Assembly: GCA_031546845.1 (NCBI GenBank)
Contig: JAVBJT010000018.1
Location: forward strand, 1 to 64,000
DNA from: Azoarcus sp031546845
GTDB lineage: Bacteria; Pseudomonadota; Gammaproteobacteria; Burkholderiales; Rhodocyclaceae
Direction of reading: 5' to 3'
Length of the DNA stretch: 64,000 nt
Position numbers and translations under genes: made by a program. Shown piece by piece: positions 1 through 8,817 of this stretch. The notes beneath the pieces are model-generated. The model saw only the letters and a list, made by a program, of their open reading frames with translations. It did no database searches and was not told the DNA's origin. Within the stretch, counting starts at the first letter, position 1. Each line of letters begins with the position of its first letter.

Positions 1-1017
1 GGTGCCTTCGATCACCGCGCCGCCGTTTTCCGCCTGGCTCCCCGCCCTGCGTGCGCACTCGTCGGCCTCGGTGGCGCGGTCGGCCACGTGGGTCACGCTC
101 ACCGTGACCTCCTCGGTGCCCGCCGCCATTTTTTCCGAGGAATCGCTCACCATGTTCGAGGCCGACGACAGTTCGGTCGAGGCCGTCGCCACGTCGCCGG
201 CGCGCTCGCCCACGGATTTGCCGATGTCACGCAATTGGCGCAGGCTGTTCTGCACGGATTCGAGCAAACCGTTGAAGGAGTGCTGCGTCTGGCCCACTTC
301 GTCTTTGCTGATGCCCGTCGCGCGGCGGGTGAAGTTGTAATCCTGCGCGACCTGCCCCACCAGGTCGCGCAGCGCCCCCAGCGGACGCGTAATGCTGCGG
401 GTAATGAATTCGCCCATCACGAACATTACGATCACCAGCACCACCGTCAGACCAATGACAATCCGTAGCAATTCCGAGAAGCCGCCCTCGGTGTTTTTCT
501 TGGCATCCTTGGCTCTTTCGTTGTAATACGCGGACATGGCCTCCATGCCCTTGAACACTTCCGTCGCCTCCGGCGCGGTGCTTTCCATCACCAAGCGGTA
601 GGCCTCGTCTTTATTCTGCGCGGTCGACGCGGCAAACATGGGCTCCGTCAGTTCCTGCCATTTCGCGATGTGCTTGATGGCATTGGTGGTGATTTCCTTG
701 TCCCTGTCGTCGACAAAACTTTCAGCGTATTCCTTCATTCCCGCGTTCAAGTCGGCCACAAGGGCATCGAAACGTTGTCGGGTCGCGGTCATTTTTGCCG
801 GCTCGTGCTCGATGATGTGGGCGAACAGTTCGCGCCGTGCGTTCAGAAAGGATTGCTGCACTTTCAACAATGCCTGATAGCTGGGAACGACATCTTCCAC
901 CACGATCTCCACATTGCTTCTCGCATAGGCGATGTAATTGGAGATGATCACCGCCAAAACGATCATGGCGACCGCCCCGACCACGCTCAGCAAACGGACA
1001 CGATTTCCGACATTCAT
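1..1017 (-). CDS. Methyl-accepting chemotaxis protein (3' end cut by window edge)
   Basis: Transmembrane chemoreceptor that would signal through CheA/CheW to the flagellar motor. Reading the minus strand from the ATG at 1017 gives 339 codons open to the window edge. An N-terminal membrane helix (about residues 9-31) is followed by a helical periplasmic sensor of about 150 residues resembling the four-helix-bundle type. A second membrane helix comes next, then a HAMP segment containing RSITRPLGALRDLV, and then the start of the cytoplasmic signalling coiled coil (ATASTELSSASNMVS). The conserved signalling tip lies outside the window. Upstream is a long non-coding stretch, so it probably has its own promoter. 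The ligand cannot be told from the sequence. Confidence 0.88.
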   Translation of the reverse strand, partial: MNVGNRVRLLSVVGAVAMIVLAVIISNYIAYARSNVEIVVEDVVPSYQALLKVQQSFLNARRELFAHIIEHEPAKMTATRQRFDALVADLNAGMKEYAESFVDDRDKEITTNAIKHIAKWQELTEPMFAASTAQNKDEAYRLVMESTAPEATEVFKGMEAMSAYYNERAKDAKKNTEGGFSELLRIVIGLTVVLVIVMFVMGEFITRSITRPLGALRDLVGQVAQDYNFTRRATGISKDEVGQTQHSFNGLLESVQNSLRQLRDIGKSVGERAGDVATASTELSSASNMVSDSSEKMAAGTEEVTVSVTHVADRATEADECARRAGSQAENGGAVIEGT

Positions 1018-1809
1018 TTGAAAACTCCGTACACGATTTGTCTCGAAACTCCCAACACCGGCACCTATCTGATCAACGAGCAACGGGTAAGTGGCATACA
1101 GCGAAGCGCGATGTGGAACTATCTCGACTTTTCCGGCTGCGCATCCTGGCCGCCTCACGGCCATAAAAATCTGCTTGCGCTGGCCCCATCAAGGACCGCC
1201 GGAACAACGTGACATCGAAAAATACCAACATCCCAGGCATCGATTCCATGACTAATTCACGCAACACACAAAAAATATAGCCATTTCACCGTTTCCTTTC
1301 TTTCCGCGTTTCGCCCTACATCACAAGCGCACCCCGCCACAGCCCGACCGTAAGCCGCAATGGCATGAAGACGCAGGCCCCAAACCAGGCGGAAGTCCGA
1401 TTTCGTTCCAACATATGTTTAACCTCGGACCATTCCGCCGAAACTTTAGATTCGCGCTACGCACCGCGTCGCGGACCGAGCGCCGGCATGCCTTTCCATG
1501 CTTCAAGAATAGTCCAGTACGCACGCCGAGACGCATGAGAAATAAGCAGGGAAACACCCGGTTATCGAATACTTATCGCCGTTTGCGAATACTGGAACAT
1601 GCTCAAGTGGGGTATCCTCCCGCGCGTGGCGGCGTCCCGGTTTCCCGATTCGAAGAACACCTCGCCCTCTACACCTGCGACACCCTCCCGGCCCGCCGGC
1701 CGTGGCGGAACACCTGTCCAGGATGACGCTTTCCCGCACCGATGCCGCATGCGCGACACCCGGAGCGGAGCAACCATTGACCGAGAGTTTTTGCAGAAAG
1801 GAGAACAGC
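1018..1809. other. Intergenic region without a supported gene
   Basis: About 790 bases separate the divergently oriented chemoreceptor and ABC-transporter genes. Only short overlapping frames with Arg/Pro/Ala-rich translations occur on either strand, none with recognisable domains. The region must hold the promoters of both flanking transcription units. Its last bases carry a clear ribosome binding site (AAAGGAGAA, about 1796-1804) for the gene starting at 1810. I see no RNA gene or repeat here. Confidence 0.5.
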
Positions 1810-2793
1810 ATGTCGTCGAACAACCCGAAACGCCCGTGGCAGGCGCGCAGCCTAGGTACGCTACTCATGGCGGCCGCTTTCGCTACACCGGCGCTGGCGG
1901 CCGACAAGTTCGTGGCCGTCACGGCCATTGTCGAACATCCCGCGCTCGATTCGGTTCGCGATGGCGTCAAGGAAGGGTTGCAAGCCGAAGGCTTCGAGGT
2001 GGGCAAGAACCTGAAATGGGTTTATCAAAGCGCACAGGGCAACACCGGCACCGCGGCACAGATCGCGCGTAAATTCATTGGTGACGAACCGAGCGTGATC
2101 GTCGCCATCGCCACCCCGTCGGCACAAGCCGTGGTCGCCGCCACCAAAACGATTCCGGTTGTATATTCAGCCGTGAGCGACCCGGTTGCAGCACAGTTGG
2201 TAAAGGACTGGAAGGCGGCGGGCGGCAACGTCACCGGCGTATCGGACATGCTCGCGCTGGATAAGCAGATCGAGCTGCTCAAGCAAGTAGTGCCCAACGC
2301 CAAACGTGTCGGCATGGTCTATAACCCCGGCGAAGCCAACTCGATGGTGGTGGTCGAACAACTTAGAAAATTGCTGCCCGCCGCCGGCATGACGCTGGTC
2401 GAGGCCACCGCGCCGCGCAGCATTGACGTCGGCGCGGCAGCGCGCAGTCTGGCCGGCAAGGTCGACGTCATTTACACCAACCCGGATAACAACGTCGTGT
2501 CGTCCTACGAATCGCTGGTCAGGGTTGCCAACGACGCCAAGATCCCGCTGATTGCCGCCGATACCGACAGCGTCCGGCGTGGCGCGGTGGCCGCCTTGGG
2601 TGTCAATTACACCGATCTTGGACGCCAAACCGGCAAAATCGTGGCGCGCATCCTGAAAGGGGAAAAACCGGGAACGATCGATTCGGAAACGAGTAACAAG
2701 CTGGAGTTGTTCATCAACACCGGTGCCGCCGCTAAACAAGGCGCCAAGCTCTCGCCCGAGTTCATCAAATCGGCAAAGACCATCATCGAATAA
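1810..2793 (+). CDS. ABC transporter substrate-binding protein (TrpX/PF04392-like)
   Basis: Periplasmic solute-binding component of an ABC importer, 327 residues. The start at 1810 is chosen because AAAGGAGAA sits just upstream and the protein then opens with a signal peptide: positively charged N terminus, hydrophobic core LLMAAAFATPALA, cleavage near residue 30. The mature protein has the two-lobed fold typical of the family assigned to tryptophan/tyrosine uptake in Gram-positives (TrpX), with segments such as VIVAIATPSAQAV and GMVYNPGEANS. Permease and ATPase genes follow directly, which supports one operon. The substrate is unknown; family members have been linked to aromatic amino acids, but that is inference here. 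Confidence 0.82.
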   Translation: MSSNNPKRPWQARSLGTLLMAAAFATPALAADKFVAVTAIVEHPALDSVRDGVKEGLQAEGFEVGKNLKWVYQSAQGNTGTAAQIARKFIGDEPSVIVAIATPSAQAVVAATKTIPVVYSAVSDPVAAQLVKDWKAAGGNVTGVSDMLALDKQIELLKQVVPNAKRVGMVYNPGEANSMVVVEQLRKLLPAAGMTLVEATAPRSIDVGAAARSLAGKVDVIYTNPDNNVVSSYESLVRVANDAKIPLIAADTDSVRRGAVAALGVNYTDLGRQTGKIVARILKGEKPGTIDSETSNKLELFINTGAAAKQGAKLSPEFIKSAKTIIE

Positions 2794-2905
2794 CCAGCCG
2801 TACACAACCCTGGCGCGCGGAGCGAACCGCCCCGCGCGCGCAAAAAAACCCGACCGAGGGAAGCCAACCGTAAACGGCATGGCCTACCTGCAAACTTAAA
2901 AAACG

Positions 2906-3802
2906 ATGACTTGGTATTCTTTTATGGGCGCGCTGGAGATCGGTCTGATCTTCGGCCTGGTTGCGCTCGGCGTGTTGATCTCTTTCCGCATTCTGAACTT
3001 CCCCGACCTGACGGTCGATGGCAGCTTTCCCCTTGGCGGCGCCGTGGCCGCCACGCTGATTTCATCAGGAGTCGATCCTTTTCTCGCCACCGGCGCGGCG
3101 ATTCTGGCCGGCGCCGCTGCCGGCCTGCTGACGGGCTGGTTCAATGTGCGCCTGCGCATCATGGATTTGCTTGCCGGCATCCTGTTGATGACGGCGCTGT
3201 ACTCGATCAACCTGCGCATCATGGGCAGACCCAACGTGCCCTTGATTACGGAACCGACGATTTTCACCACGCTGTTGCCGCAGTTCCTGCCCGATTACAT
3301 CGAACGTCCCTTGGTGCTGTTCGCCATCGTCGCCATCGCCAAGCTGCTGCTCGACTGGTTTTTCTCGTCCGAAATCGGACTGGCGATGCGCGCCACCGGC
3401 GCCAACCGGCGCATGGCGCGCGCTCAAGGCGTGGCCACGGGGCTTGCCACGCTGGCCGGCCTCGCACTATCGAATGCGCTGGTCGCGCTGGCCGGCGCCT
3501 TGTTCGCGCAAAGCCAGGGCGGGGCGGATATCTCGATGGGCATCGGCACCATCGTCATCGGTCTGGCGGCGGTCATCATCGGCGAGAGCATCCTGCCGGC
3601 GCGCCGGCTGATCTTTTTGACCTTGGCGGTCATCCTCGGTGCGGTGCTGTATCGCTTTTTCATCGCGCTCGCGCTCAATAGCGACTTTATCGGCCTCAAG
3701 TCGCAAGACCTCAACCTGGTTGCCGCCTCGCTCGTCACCTTTGTGCTCGTGCTACCGATCATGAAACGCGCCTTGCGGTCGCGCGCGAAAGAGGGGAGTT
3801 GA
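2906..3802 (+). CDS. ABC transporter permease (TrpY-like)
   Basis: Integral membrane subunit of the importer whose binding protein is encoded upstream, 298 residues with about eight hydrophobic helices and a short basic C-terminal tail. It resembles the BPD_transp_2 (LivH/LivM-like) permease superfamily, with the early segment FRILNFPDLTVDGSFPLGG typical of the TrpY-type branch. It lies 112 bases after the binding-protein gene, and its stop codon TGA is immediately followed by the ATG of the ATPase gene, so the two are translationally coupled. It acts as a homodimeric or pseudo-dimeric channel in the inner membrane. The transported substrate is not evident from the sequence. Confidence 0.82.
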   Translation: MTWYSFMGALEIGLIFGLVALGVLISFRILNFPDLTVDGSFPLGGAVAATLISSGVDPFLATGAAILAGAAAGLLTGWFNVRLRIMDLLAGILLMTALYSINLRIMGRPNVPLITEPTIFTTLLPQFLPDYIERPLVLFAIVAIAKLLLDWFFSSEIGLAMRATGANRRMARAQGVATGLATLAGLALSNALVALAGALFAQSQGGADISMGIGTIVIGLAAVIIGESILPARRLIFLTLAVILGAVLYRFFIALALNSDFIGLKSQDLNLVAASLVTFVLVLPIMKRALRSRAKEGS

Positions 3803-4597
3803 ATGCTGCGCGCGCAAAACCTCCGGGTAACGTTCAGCCCCGGTACGCCCATTGAAAACCGCGTTCTGCGCGGTCTCAGCCTGGAAATTCCTACCGGCCA
3901 GTTCGTTTCGGTGATCGGCTCCAATGGCGCGGGCAAATCGACGCTGCTCAATGCCATTTCCGGCGATCTGCTGGTCGACCAAGGCCGTATCGACATCGAC
4001 GGCATCGATGTGACGAACCGGCGCGCCTGGCAGCGCGCCAGTCTCGTCGCCCGCGTTTTTCAAGACCCGATGGCCGGTACCTGTGAGGCGCTGACCATCG
4101 AGGAAAACATGGCCCTGGCGATGGCGCGCGGCCGCTCGCGCGGTTTCCGCTTCGCGCTCAACCGTAACAACCGCGAACTATTCCGGGAAAAGCTGGCGAT
4201 CCTCAACCTCGGCCTCGAACAGCGCTTGACCGACCGCATCGGTTTGCTCTCAGGCGGTCAGCGCCAGGCCGTCAGCCTGCTGATGGCCTCGCTGCAACCC
4301 TCGCGCATCCTGCTGCTGGACGAGCATACTGCGGCGCTGGACCCGAAAACGGCAGCCTTCGTGCTGGAATTAACCGCCAAAATCATCGAAGACAACAAAC
4401 TGACCGCGATGATGGTGACGCACAGCATGCGCCAGGCGCTGGATTACGGATCGCGCACGGTGATGCTGCACCAGGGGCAGGTCGTGCTCGACGTTGCTGG
4501 CGACGAGCGTGTCGGCCTGGACGTACCCGATCTGCTCCATATGTTCGAACGCACGCGCGGTGAAAAGGTAACGGACGACGCCTTGCTGCTCGGCTAG
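3803..4597 (+). CDS. ABC transporter ATP-binding protein (TrpZ-like)
   Basis: ATPase subunit of the three-gene importer starting at 1810; 264 residues. The nucleotide-binding signatures are all visible: Walker A GSNGAGKST near residue 40, Q-loop in ARVFQDP, ABC signature LSGGQRQAV, Walker B ILLLDEHTAALD and a switch histidine in MMVTHSM. Its ATG directly abuts the permease stop codon, so the genes are cotranscribed and probably coupled. The Walker B motif continues with EHTAALD rather than the usual EPTAALD, a substitution seen in TrpZ-type ATPases. No terminator is obvious in the short gap before the next gene. Confidence 0.86.
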   Translation: MLRAQNLRVTFSPGTPIENRVLRGLSLEIPTGQFVSVIGSNGAGKSTLLNAISGDLLVDQGRIDIDGIDVTNRRAWQRASLVARVFQDPMAGTCEALTIEENMALAMARGRSRGFRFALNRNNRELFREKLAILNLGLEQRLTDRIGLLSGGQRQAVSLLMASLQPSRILLLDEHTAALDPKTAAFVLELTAKIIEDNKLTAMMVTHSMRQALDYGSRTVMLHQGQVVLDVAGDERVGLDVPDLLHMFERTRGEKVTDDALLLG

Positions 4598-4620
4598 CGC
4601 ATGAATATCGGCATATAAAA

Positions 4621-5382
4621 ATGGCAAACACGATGCAACTCGAACGTCTTTTGCAGTCTCAGGGTTTCGGTAGCCGCAGACAATGCCGCGCGCTTATCCG
4701 CGCGGAGCTTGTGCGCGTTGCCGACACGGTTTGCGACAACCCCTTCGCCGAATTCGAACCCAACGCGGCCAACGGTGAATCCGCTGCATGGGAGGGCGCG
4801 CCGGGCCTGGCATTCAGCGTTGCGGACGAGAACTGGCATTTCCGCAAGCATGCCTATCTGCTGCTGCACAAGCCAGTCGGCTACGAGTGCTCCCACCAGC
4901 CTAAACACCACCCCTCGGTGTTCGGTCTGCTACCGCCGCAACTGGCCGTGCGCGGCGTGCAGTGCCTCGGCCGGCTGGATCAGGACACGACAGGGCTGCT
5001 ACTGCTGTCCGACGACGGTCAATTCATCCACCGTTGGAGCTCGGGCAAAAAGCACACCCCCAAGTGCTATCAGGTCACGCTGCACCAGGCGGTCGAAACA
5101 CCACTGGTCGAGGCGCTGCTCCAAGGCGTGCAATTGCACGACGAGCCCGCGCCCATCGCCGCCGCAGCCTGTGTGCCCACGGGCAGCCATACGCTCGATC
5201 TGGTCGTGCGCGAAGGCAAGTACCATCAAGTCAAACGCATGGTGGCCGCGGCCGGCAACCGCGTCGAGGCGCTACACCGCTGCCGCGTCGGCGGCCTGAC
5301 GCTCGATGCCGAGTTGGCGCCGGGGCAGTGGCGCTGGCTGGAAGCGGCGGACTTGACCCGGCTGGCCGATCACCCGGTCTGA
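4621..5382 (+). CDS. rsuA: RsuA-family rRNA pseudouridine synthase
   Basis: Isomerises a uridine in rRNA to pseudouridine; 253 residues. An S4-like RNA-binding segment (about residues 5-50, LQSQGFGSRRQCRALI) precedes the catalytic domain. The catalytic motif GRLDQDTTGLLLLSDDG near residue 119 holds the family aspartate, and KYHQVKRM near residue 200 is the conserved second motif. The segment LHKPVGYECSHQ matches the RsuA branch (16S U516), but RluB/RluE-type enzymes are close relatives, so the target position is inferred. It lies 23 bases after the ABC ATPase and may be read from the same transcript. Confidence 0.83.
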   Translation: MANTMQLERLLQSQGFGSRRQCRALIRAELVRVADTVCDNPFAEFEPNAANGESAAWEGAPGLAFSVADENWHFRKHAYLLLHKPVGYECSHQPKHHPSVFGLLPPQLAVRGVQCLGRLDQDTTGLLLLSDDGQFIHRWSSGKKHTPKCYQVTLHQAVETPLVEALLQGVQLHDEPAPIAAAACVPTGSHTLDLVVREGKYHQVKRMVAAAGNRVEALHRCRVGGLTLDAELAPGQWRWLEAADLTRLADHPV

Positions 5383-5448
5383 TCCGTCCGCCATCCCCGT
5401 CTTTTTTCCTTATCCGCCCGGGAGATAGGAAAGCTATCCACGACGGAC

Positions 5449-5676
5449 TGTGGATAAATCCACCGCTTCCCATGCCGACATCTGTCTTGCAACACATCAA
5501 TAGACTTACAAACCCATCCTATACAAAAGCAATTTGCCCATTTTGGTTTACCCTGCCGGGCGAAAAGCCTCAATTCATGGCCTCTTCCGACCCGATGCCG
5601 AATTTCCCGTAAAAATGAACACATGCACAAATCCCACGTTGCGGCGCTGGGATCTTTTTTGCCGGGTTGTGGATAA
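5449..5676. other. Two perfect DnaA-box 9-mers 219 bases apart
   Basis: TGTGGATAA, the complement of the DnaA box TTATCCACA, occurs at 5449-5457 in the gap before earP and again at 5668-5676 inside the 5' end of earP. A weaker relative CTATCCACG lies at 5434-5442. Both perfect copies have the same orientation. The second copy encodes the conserved EarP residues V-V-D-N, so it may be coincidental. No AT-rich unwinding element or dnaA/gidA neighbour is present, so an origin is unlikely. Confidence 0.3.
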
Positions 5677-6814
5677 TTTTGGGGATATTGGCGTGTGCTG
5701 GCGGTTAGCACGCGATCTCGCCGCGAATCATGGCCGCGATGTGCGTTTGTGGGTGGACGACTGGGCCGCGTTCGCGCACCTTTGCCCGACAGCCCAGGCG
5801 GCCCATTTGGCCGATGGCGACCGCGAATGCGTCATCGATGGCGTCCGCGTAAAACACTGGACGCCCGCTTTCACCGCAACGGAGGCTGCCGACGTCGTCA
5901 TCGAGGCGTTCGCCTGCGAACTGCCGCCGGATTATCTGACGGCCATGACCCAGCGCTCGCCGTCGCCAGTCTGGATCAACCTCGAATACCTATCGGCGGA
6001 AGCCTGGGTCAAGGATTGTCACGGCCTCGCCTCACCCCACCCCCGCCTGCCGCTGACCAAGTACTTTTTCTTTCCCGGCTTTGGCGCCGGCAGCGGCGGC
6101 TTGCCGCGCGAACCCGGCCTGCTTGCCGCACGCGACGCTTTCCAAGCCGATTCCGCCGCCCGCGCCGAGTGGTTGGCGGCACATGGCATCGAGGTAGCGC
6201 CGGAGACGCTGCTGATATCGTTGTTCGCCTACGAACAGACGGCATTGCCGGCGCTCGCCGAGGTTTGGGCCACGGGCGCGCAAACAATCTGCCTGCTGGT
6301 GCCGGAAGGCCGTGTCGTCGGCGACGTGGCGCGCGCATTCGGCCGTGCGCACCTAACCGCCGGCGACAAGGTAGCGCGCGGCAATTTGTCGGCAGTAGTG
6401 CTGCCGTTTTCCACCCAGACGGACTACGACCGCCTGCTGTGGGCCTGCGATGCCAATTTCGTCCGTGGCGAAGATTCCTTCGTCCGCGCCCAATGGGCGG
6501 GCAAACCGTTCGTCTGGCACATCTACCCGCAGCAGGATGCGGCCCATCGGGCCAAGCTGGACGCTTTTCTCGACCGCTATACCCATGGTTTGGCGCGGGC
6601 GGAAGCCGCCGCGCTGACACCACTGTGGCTGGCCTGGAACGGTTTTGCCGACGGCGGTACGGAAGCCGCCGCGACGGCATGGCCAGTTTTCGCCCGCGCG
6701 TTGCCGGCACTGCACAAGCACGCGCGGCGGTGGTCGGCGAGGCTCGATCAAACACGCGATTTAAGCAGTCAACTGTGCGAATTCTGCGTGCGCATCGCCG
6801 CAGAAAGGAGGTAA
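5615..6814 (+). CDS. earP: EF-P arginine rhamnosyltransferase EarP
   Basis: Transfers rhamnose from dTDP-rhamnose to Arg32 of elongation factor P, activating EF-P so that it relieves ribosome stalling at polyproline stretches. The ATG at 5615 gives 399 residues beginning a few residues before the family hallmark CRVVDNFGDIGVCWRLA. The two aspartates in that motif (residues 20 and 24) correspond to the catalytic and sugar-binding acidic pair of the family, and GEDSFVRAQWAGKPFVW is the conserved nucleotide-sugar binding region. The target gene efp follows 63 bases downstream, the usual arrangement in EarP-type bacteria. A GT-B fold cytosolic enzyme is expected. Confidence 0.95.
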   Translation: MNTCTNPTLRRWDLFCRVVDNFGDIGVCWRLARDLAANHGRDVRLWVDDWAAFAHLCPTAQAAHLADGDRECVIDGVRVKHWTPAFTATEAADVVIEAFACELPPDYLTAMTQRSPSPVWINLEYLSAEAWVKDCHGLASPHPRLPLTKYFFFPGFGAGSGGLPREPGLLAARDAFQADSAARAEWLAAHGIEVAPETLLISLFAYEQTALPALAEVWATGAQTICLLVPEGRVVGDVARAFGRAHLTAGDKVARGNLSAVVLPFSTQTDYDRLLWACDANFVRGEDSFVRAQWAGKPFVWHIYPQQDAAHRAKLDAFLDRYTHGLARAEAAALTPLWLAWNGFADGGTEAAATAWPVFARALPALHKHARRWSARLDQTRDLSSQLCEFCVRIAAERR

Positions 6815-6877
6815 AATTTCGCCCTTTAAATGACTTTCGGCCGTTCGCGCCGTGTCGCATTCCCTTCGGAAAACAGC

Positions 6878-7435
6878 ATGAAAACCGCTCAGGAACTCCG
6901 CTCCGGCAACGTCATCATGGTCGGCAGCGACCCGCTGGTGGTGCAAAAGGCCGAATACAACAAATCGGGCCGTAACTCCGCCGTCGTCAAGATGAAGCTC
7001 AAGAACCTGCTTACCGGCGCGCCGTCCGAGTCGGTTTACAAGGCCGACGACAAATTCGAGATCGTGCAGCTCGATCGCAAGGAAGTCACCTATTCCTACT
7101 TCGCCGACCCCATGTATGTGTTCATGGATGCCGAGTACGAACAGTTCGAGGTCGAGGCCGAGAACATGACCGACGCCCTCAAGTACCTTGAGGACGGCCT
7201 CACCTGCGAAGTCGTGTTCTACAACGGCAAGGCGATCTCGGTGGAACTGCCCACCAGTGTCGTGCGCGAAGTCACCTATACCGAACCCGCGGTGAAGGGC
7301 GATACCTCCGGCAAGGTCATGAAACCCGCCAGAATTTCCACTGGCTTCGAATTGCCAGTGCCAGCCTTCGTCGAAATCGGTGACAAGATCGAAATCGATA
7401 CCCGCACGGACGAGTACCGTAACCGTGTGAAGTAA
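6878..7435 (+). CDS. efp: Elongation factor P
   Basis: Translation factor that binds between the P and E sites and promotes peptide-bond formation on proline-rich stretches; 185 residues. The start is the ATG at 6878, giving the canonical N terminus MKTAQELRSGNVIMV. The loop that reaches the peptidyl-transferase centre reads KSGRNSAVV, placing arginine at position 32, the residue rhamnosylated by EarP; the EpmA-type lysine is absent. The three beta-barrel domains and the C-terminal DKIEIDTRTDEYRNRVK are standard. It sits just downstream of earP and is followed by a strong intrinsic terminator. Confidence 0.97.
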   Translation: MKTAQELRSGNVIMVGSDPLVVQKAEYNKSGRNSAVVKMKLKNLLTGAPSESVYKADDKFEIVQLDRKEVTYSYFADPMYVFMDAEYEQFEVEAENMTDALKYLEDGLTCEVVFYNGKAISVELPTSVVREVTYTEPAVKGDTSGKVMKPARISTGFELPVPAFVEIGDKIEIDTRTDEYRNRVK

Positions 7436-7455
7436 GGCCTGCTGAATGCCCCTAC

Positions 7456-7484
7456 AAAACGGCGCCTTTACCGGCGCCGTTTTT
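7456..7484 (+). terminator. Rho-independent terminator after efp
   Basis: A GC-rich hairpin (AAAACGGCGCC at 7456-7466 with GGCGCCGTTTT at 7473-7483, six-base loop) runs straight into a T tract. It lies 20 bases after the efp stop codon and ends the earP-efp unit. Confidence 0.88.
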
Positions 7485-7682
7485 GTATCCAGGCTGCCGC
7501 GATATGCGCAGCCTACCCGCTCCACAAAAAAACGCCACGCGGCAACCACTTCCGCGCATCTACCCTGAACCCACCGACGCGATCAGGTCTGCCACATCCC
7601 TCATCCGATGCCGGCGACGGTGGCGCGGTCGGATTTTTGCGGTATAACCGAACAGAACCTTACGGACCAGGCCGAGGACACG

Positions 7683-8627
7683 ATGGAACTGCGGCAGCTA
7701 CAGTATTTTGTCCGGGTAGTGGAACTAGGCAGCATGGGGCGCGCGGCGCAGGATCTAGGCATCGTGCAATCGGCCATGAGCCAGCAGATCAGCCGCCTGG
7801 AAGGAGAGCTTGCCACGCGCCTGCTGTGCCGCACCACACGCGGCGTGACGCCGACCGAGGCAGGACTGGCGCTTTTCCATGAAGCCCAACTGGTGCTGCG
7901 CCATGCCGAACAAGCCAAGCGCGCGGCCCATCAGGCGCGCCTGACCGGTTCGGTCAGCGTCGGCCTGGCGCCAACCACCGCCGCCATTCTGGGTCTGCCG
8001 CTGATGCGCGCCATGCGCGATCGCTACCCGGATGTGCGTCTGCATCTGGTGGAAAGCCTGTCGGGCCACTTGAGCGCCATGCTCAATGCCCGCCAGCTCG
8101 ATCTGGCCGTGTTGTTCAATACCCAGGCGGCGCGCCGCTGGCGCATGATGCCGGTGCTGGAAGAAACACTGTTCCTCATCCGCTCCCGGCGTTACATGCC
8201 ACCGGACGCGAAGGAGCCGGCCAACAGCCTGCACATGGCGCAGTTGTGCGATGTGCCACTGATTCTGCCGACCGGCCAGCACGGCCTGCGCAGCACCCTG
8301 GAGGCGGCCTTTGAGCGCGCCAAGATCGTGCCGCGCGTAGTGCAGGAAATCGATTCGCTGGCGATGCTGATGGAAGCTGTCGATCTCGGTTTCGGCGGCA
8401 CGCTGCAGCCCTGGGCGGCGGTCGGACGCTATGCCGATGCACGCGAGCGCTTTCACCTCGCGGAAATCGCCGATCCCAAGGTGCGCCGCCAGAATGTGCT
8501 GTGCAGCTTGTCCGACGACGAACTGTCACCCGCCGCCCTGGCGCTGCGCGTGGTGATGGCCGACTGCATGCGCGAGTTGGTTCGTTCCGGCATCTGGCGC
8601 GGAGCGCGCTTGCTGGATGCGGAATAG
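7683..8627 (+). CDS. LysR-family transcriptional regulator (TcuR-like by context)
   Basis: DNA-binding regulator, 314 residues. The ATG at 7683 gives the typical LysR N terminus MELRQLQYFVRVVELGS, with the winged helix-turn-helix in residues 1-60 (AAQDLGIVQSAMSQQISRLE) and an effector-binding domain from about residue 90. It is encoded just before, and in the same direction as, the tcuA/tcuB-like genes. A perfect 10-base-arm palindrome of LysR type lies between it and tcuA. By analogy with TcuR of the tricarballylate system it probably controls the catabolic cluster downstream in response to a pathway substrate. The effector is unknown. Confidence 0.9.
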   Translation: MELRQLQYFVRVVELGSMGRAAQDLGIVQSAMSQQISRLEGELATRLLCRTTRGVTPTEAGLALFHEAQLVLRHAEQAKRAAHQARLTGSVSVGLAPTTAAILGLPLMRAMRDRYPDVRLHLVESLSGHLSAMLNARQLDLAVLFNTQAARRWRMMPVLEETLFLIRSRRYMPPDAKEPANSLHMAQLCDVPLILPTGQHGLRSTLEAAFERAKIVPRVVQEIDSLAMLMEAVDLGFGGTLQPWAAVGRYADARERFHLAEIADPKVRRQNVLCSLSDDELSPAALALRVVMADCMRELVRSGIWRGARLLDAE

Positions 8628-8679
8628 CGCATTTTGGCGTTACCGGACGGTGGGTGCGCCATAAGAATATCTTGGCATA

Positions 8680-8700
8680 GCCATCACAATTTGTGATGGC
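8680..8700. promoter_or_regulatory. LysR-type operator palindrome upstream of tcuA-like gene
   Basis: A perfect inverted repeat with 10-base arms (GCCATCACAA and its complement) around a single central base. Its core fits the LysR T-N11-A box (ATCAC-5-GTGAT). It lies 118 bases before the tcuA-like start and 52 bases after the regulator stop codon, as expected for an activator binding site. Confidence 0.65.
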
Positions 8701-8817
8701 CTCATCCCTTTCTTGGTCTTAGCAGACGGCGGGTAAGTCCCTACAGTGCGCCTAACACGATTTAGGCAGCACCGCCATGCACGTTTTCCCTTCCGCCACT
8801 AACCAGCAAGCAGTCGC

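Noticed and set aside
5449..5676. Possible replication origin
   Set aside because: Only two perfect DnaA boxes, no AT-rich unwinding region and none of the usual origin neighbours.
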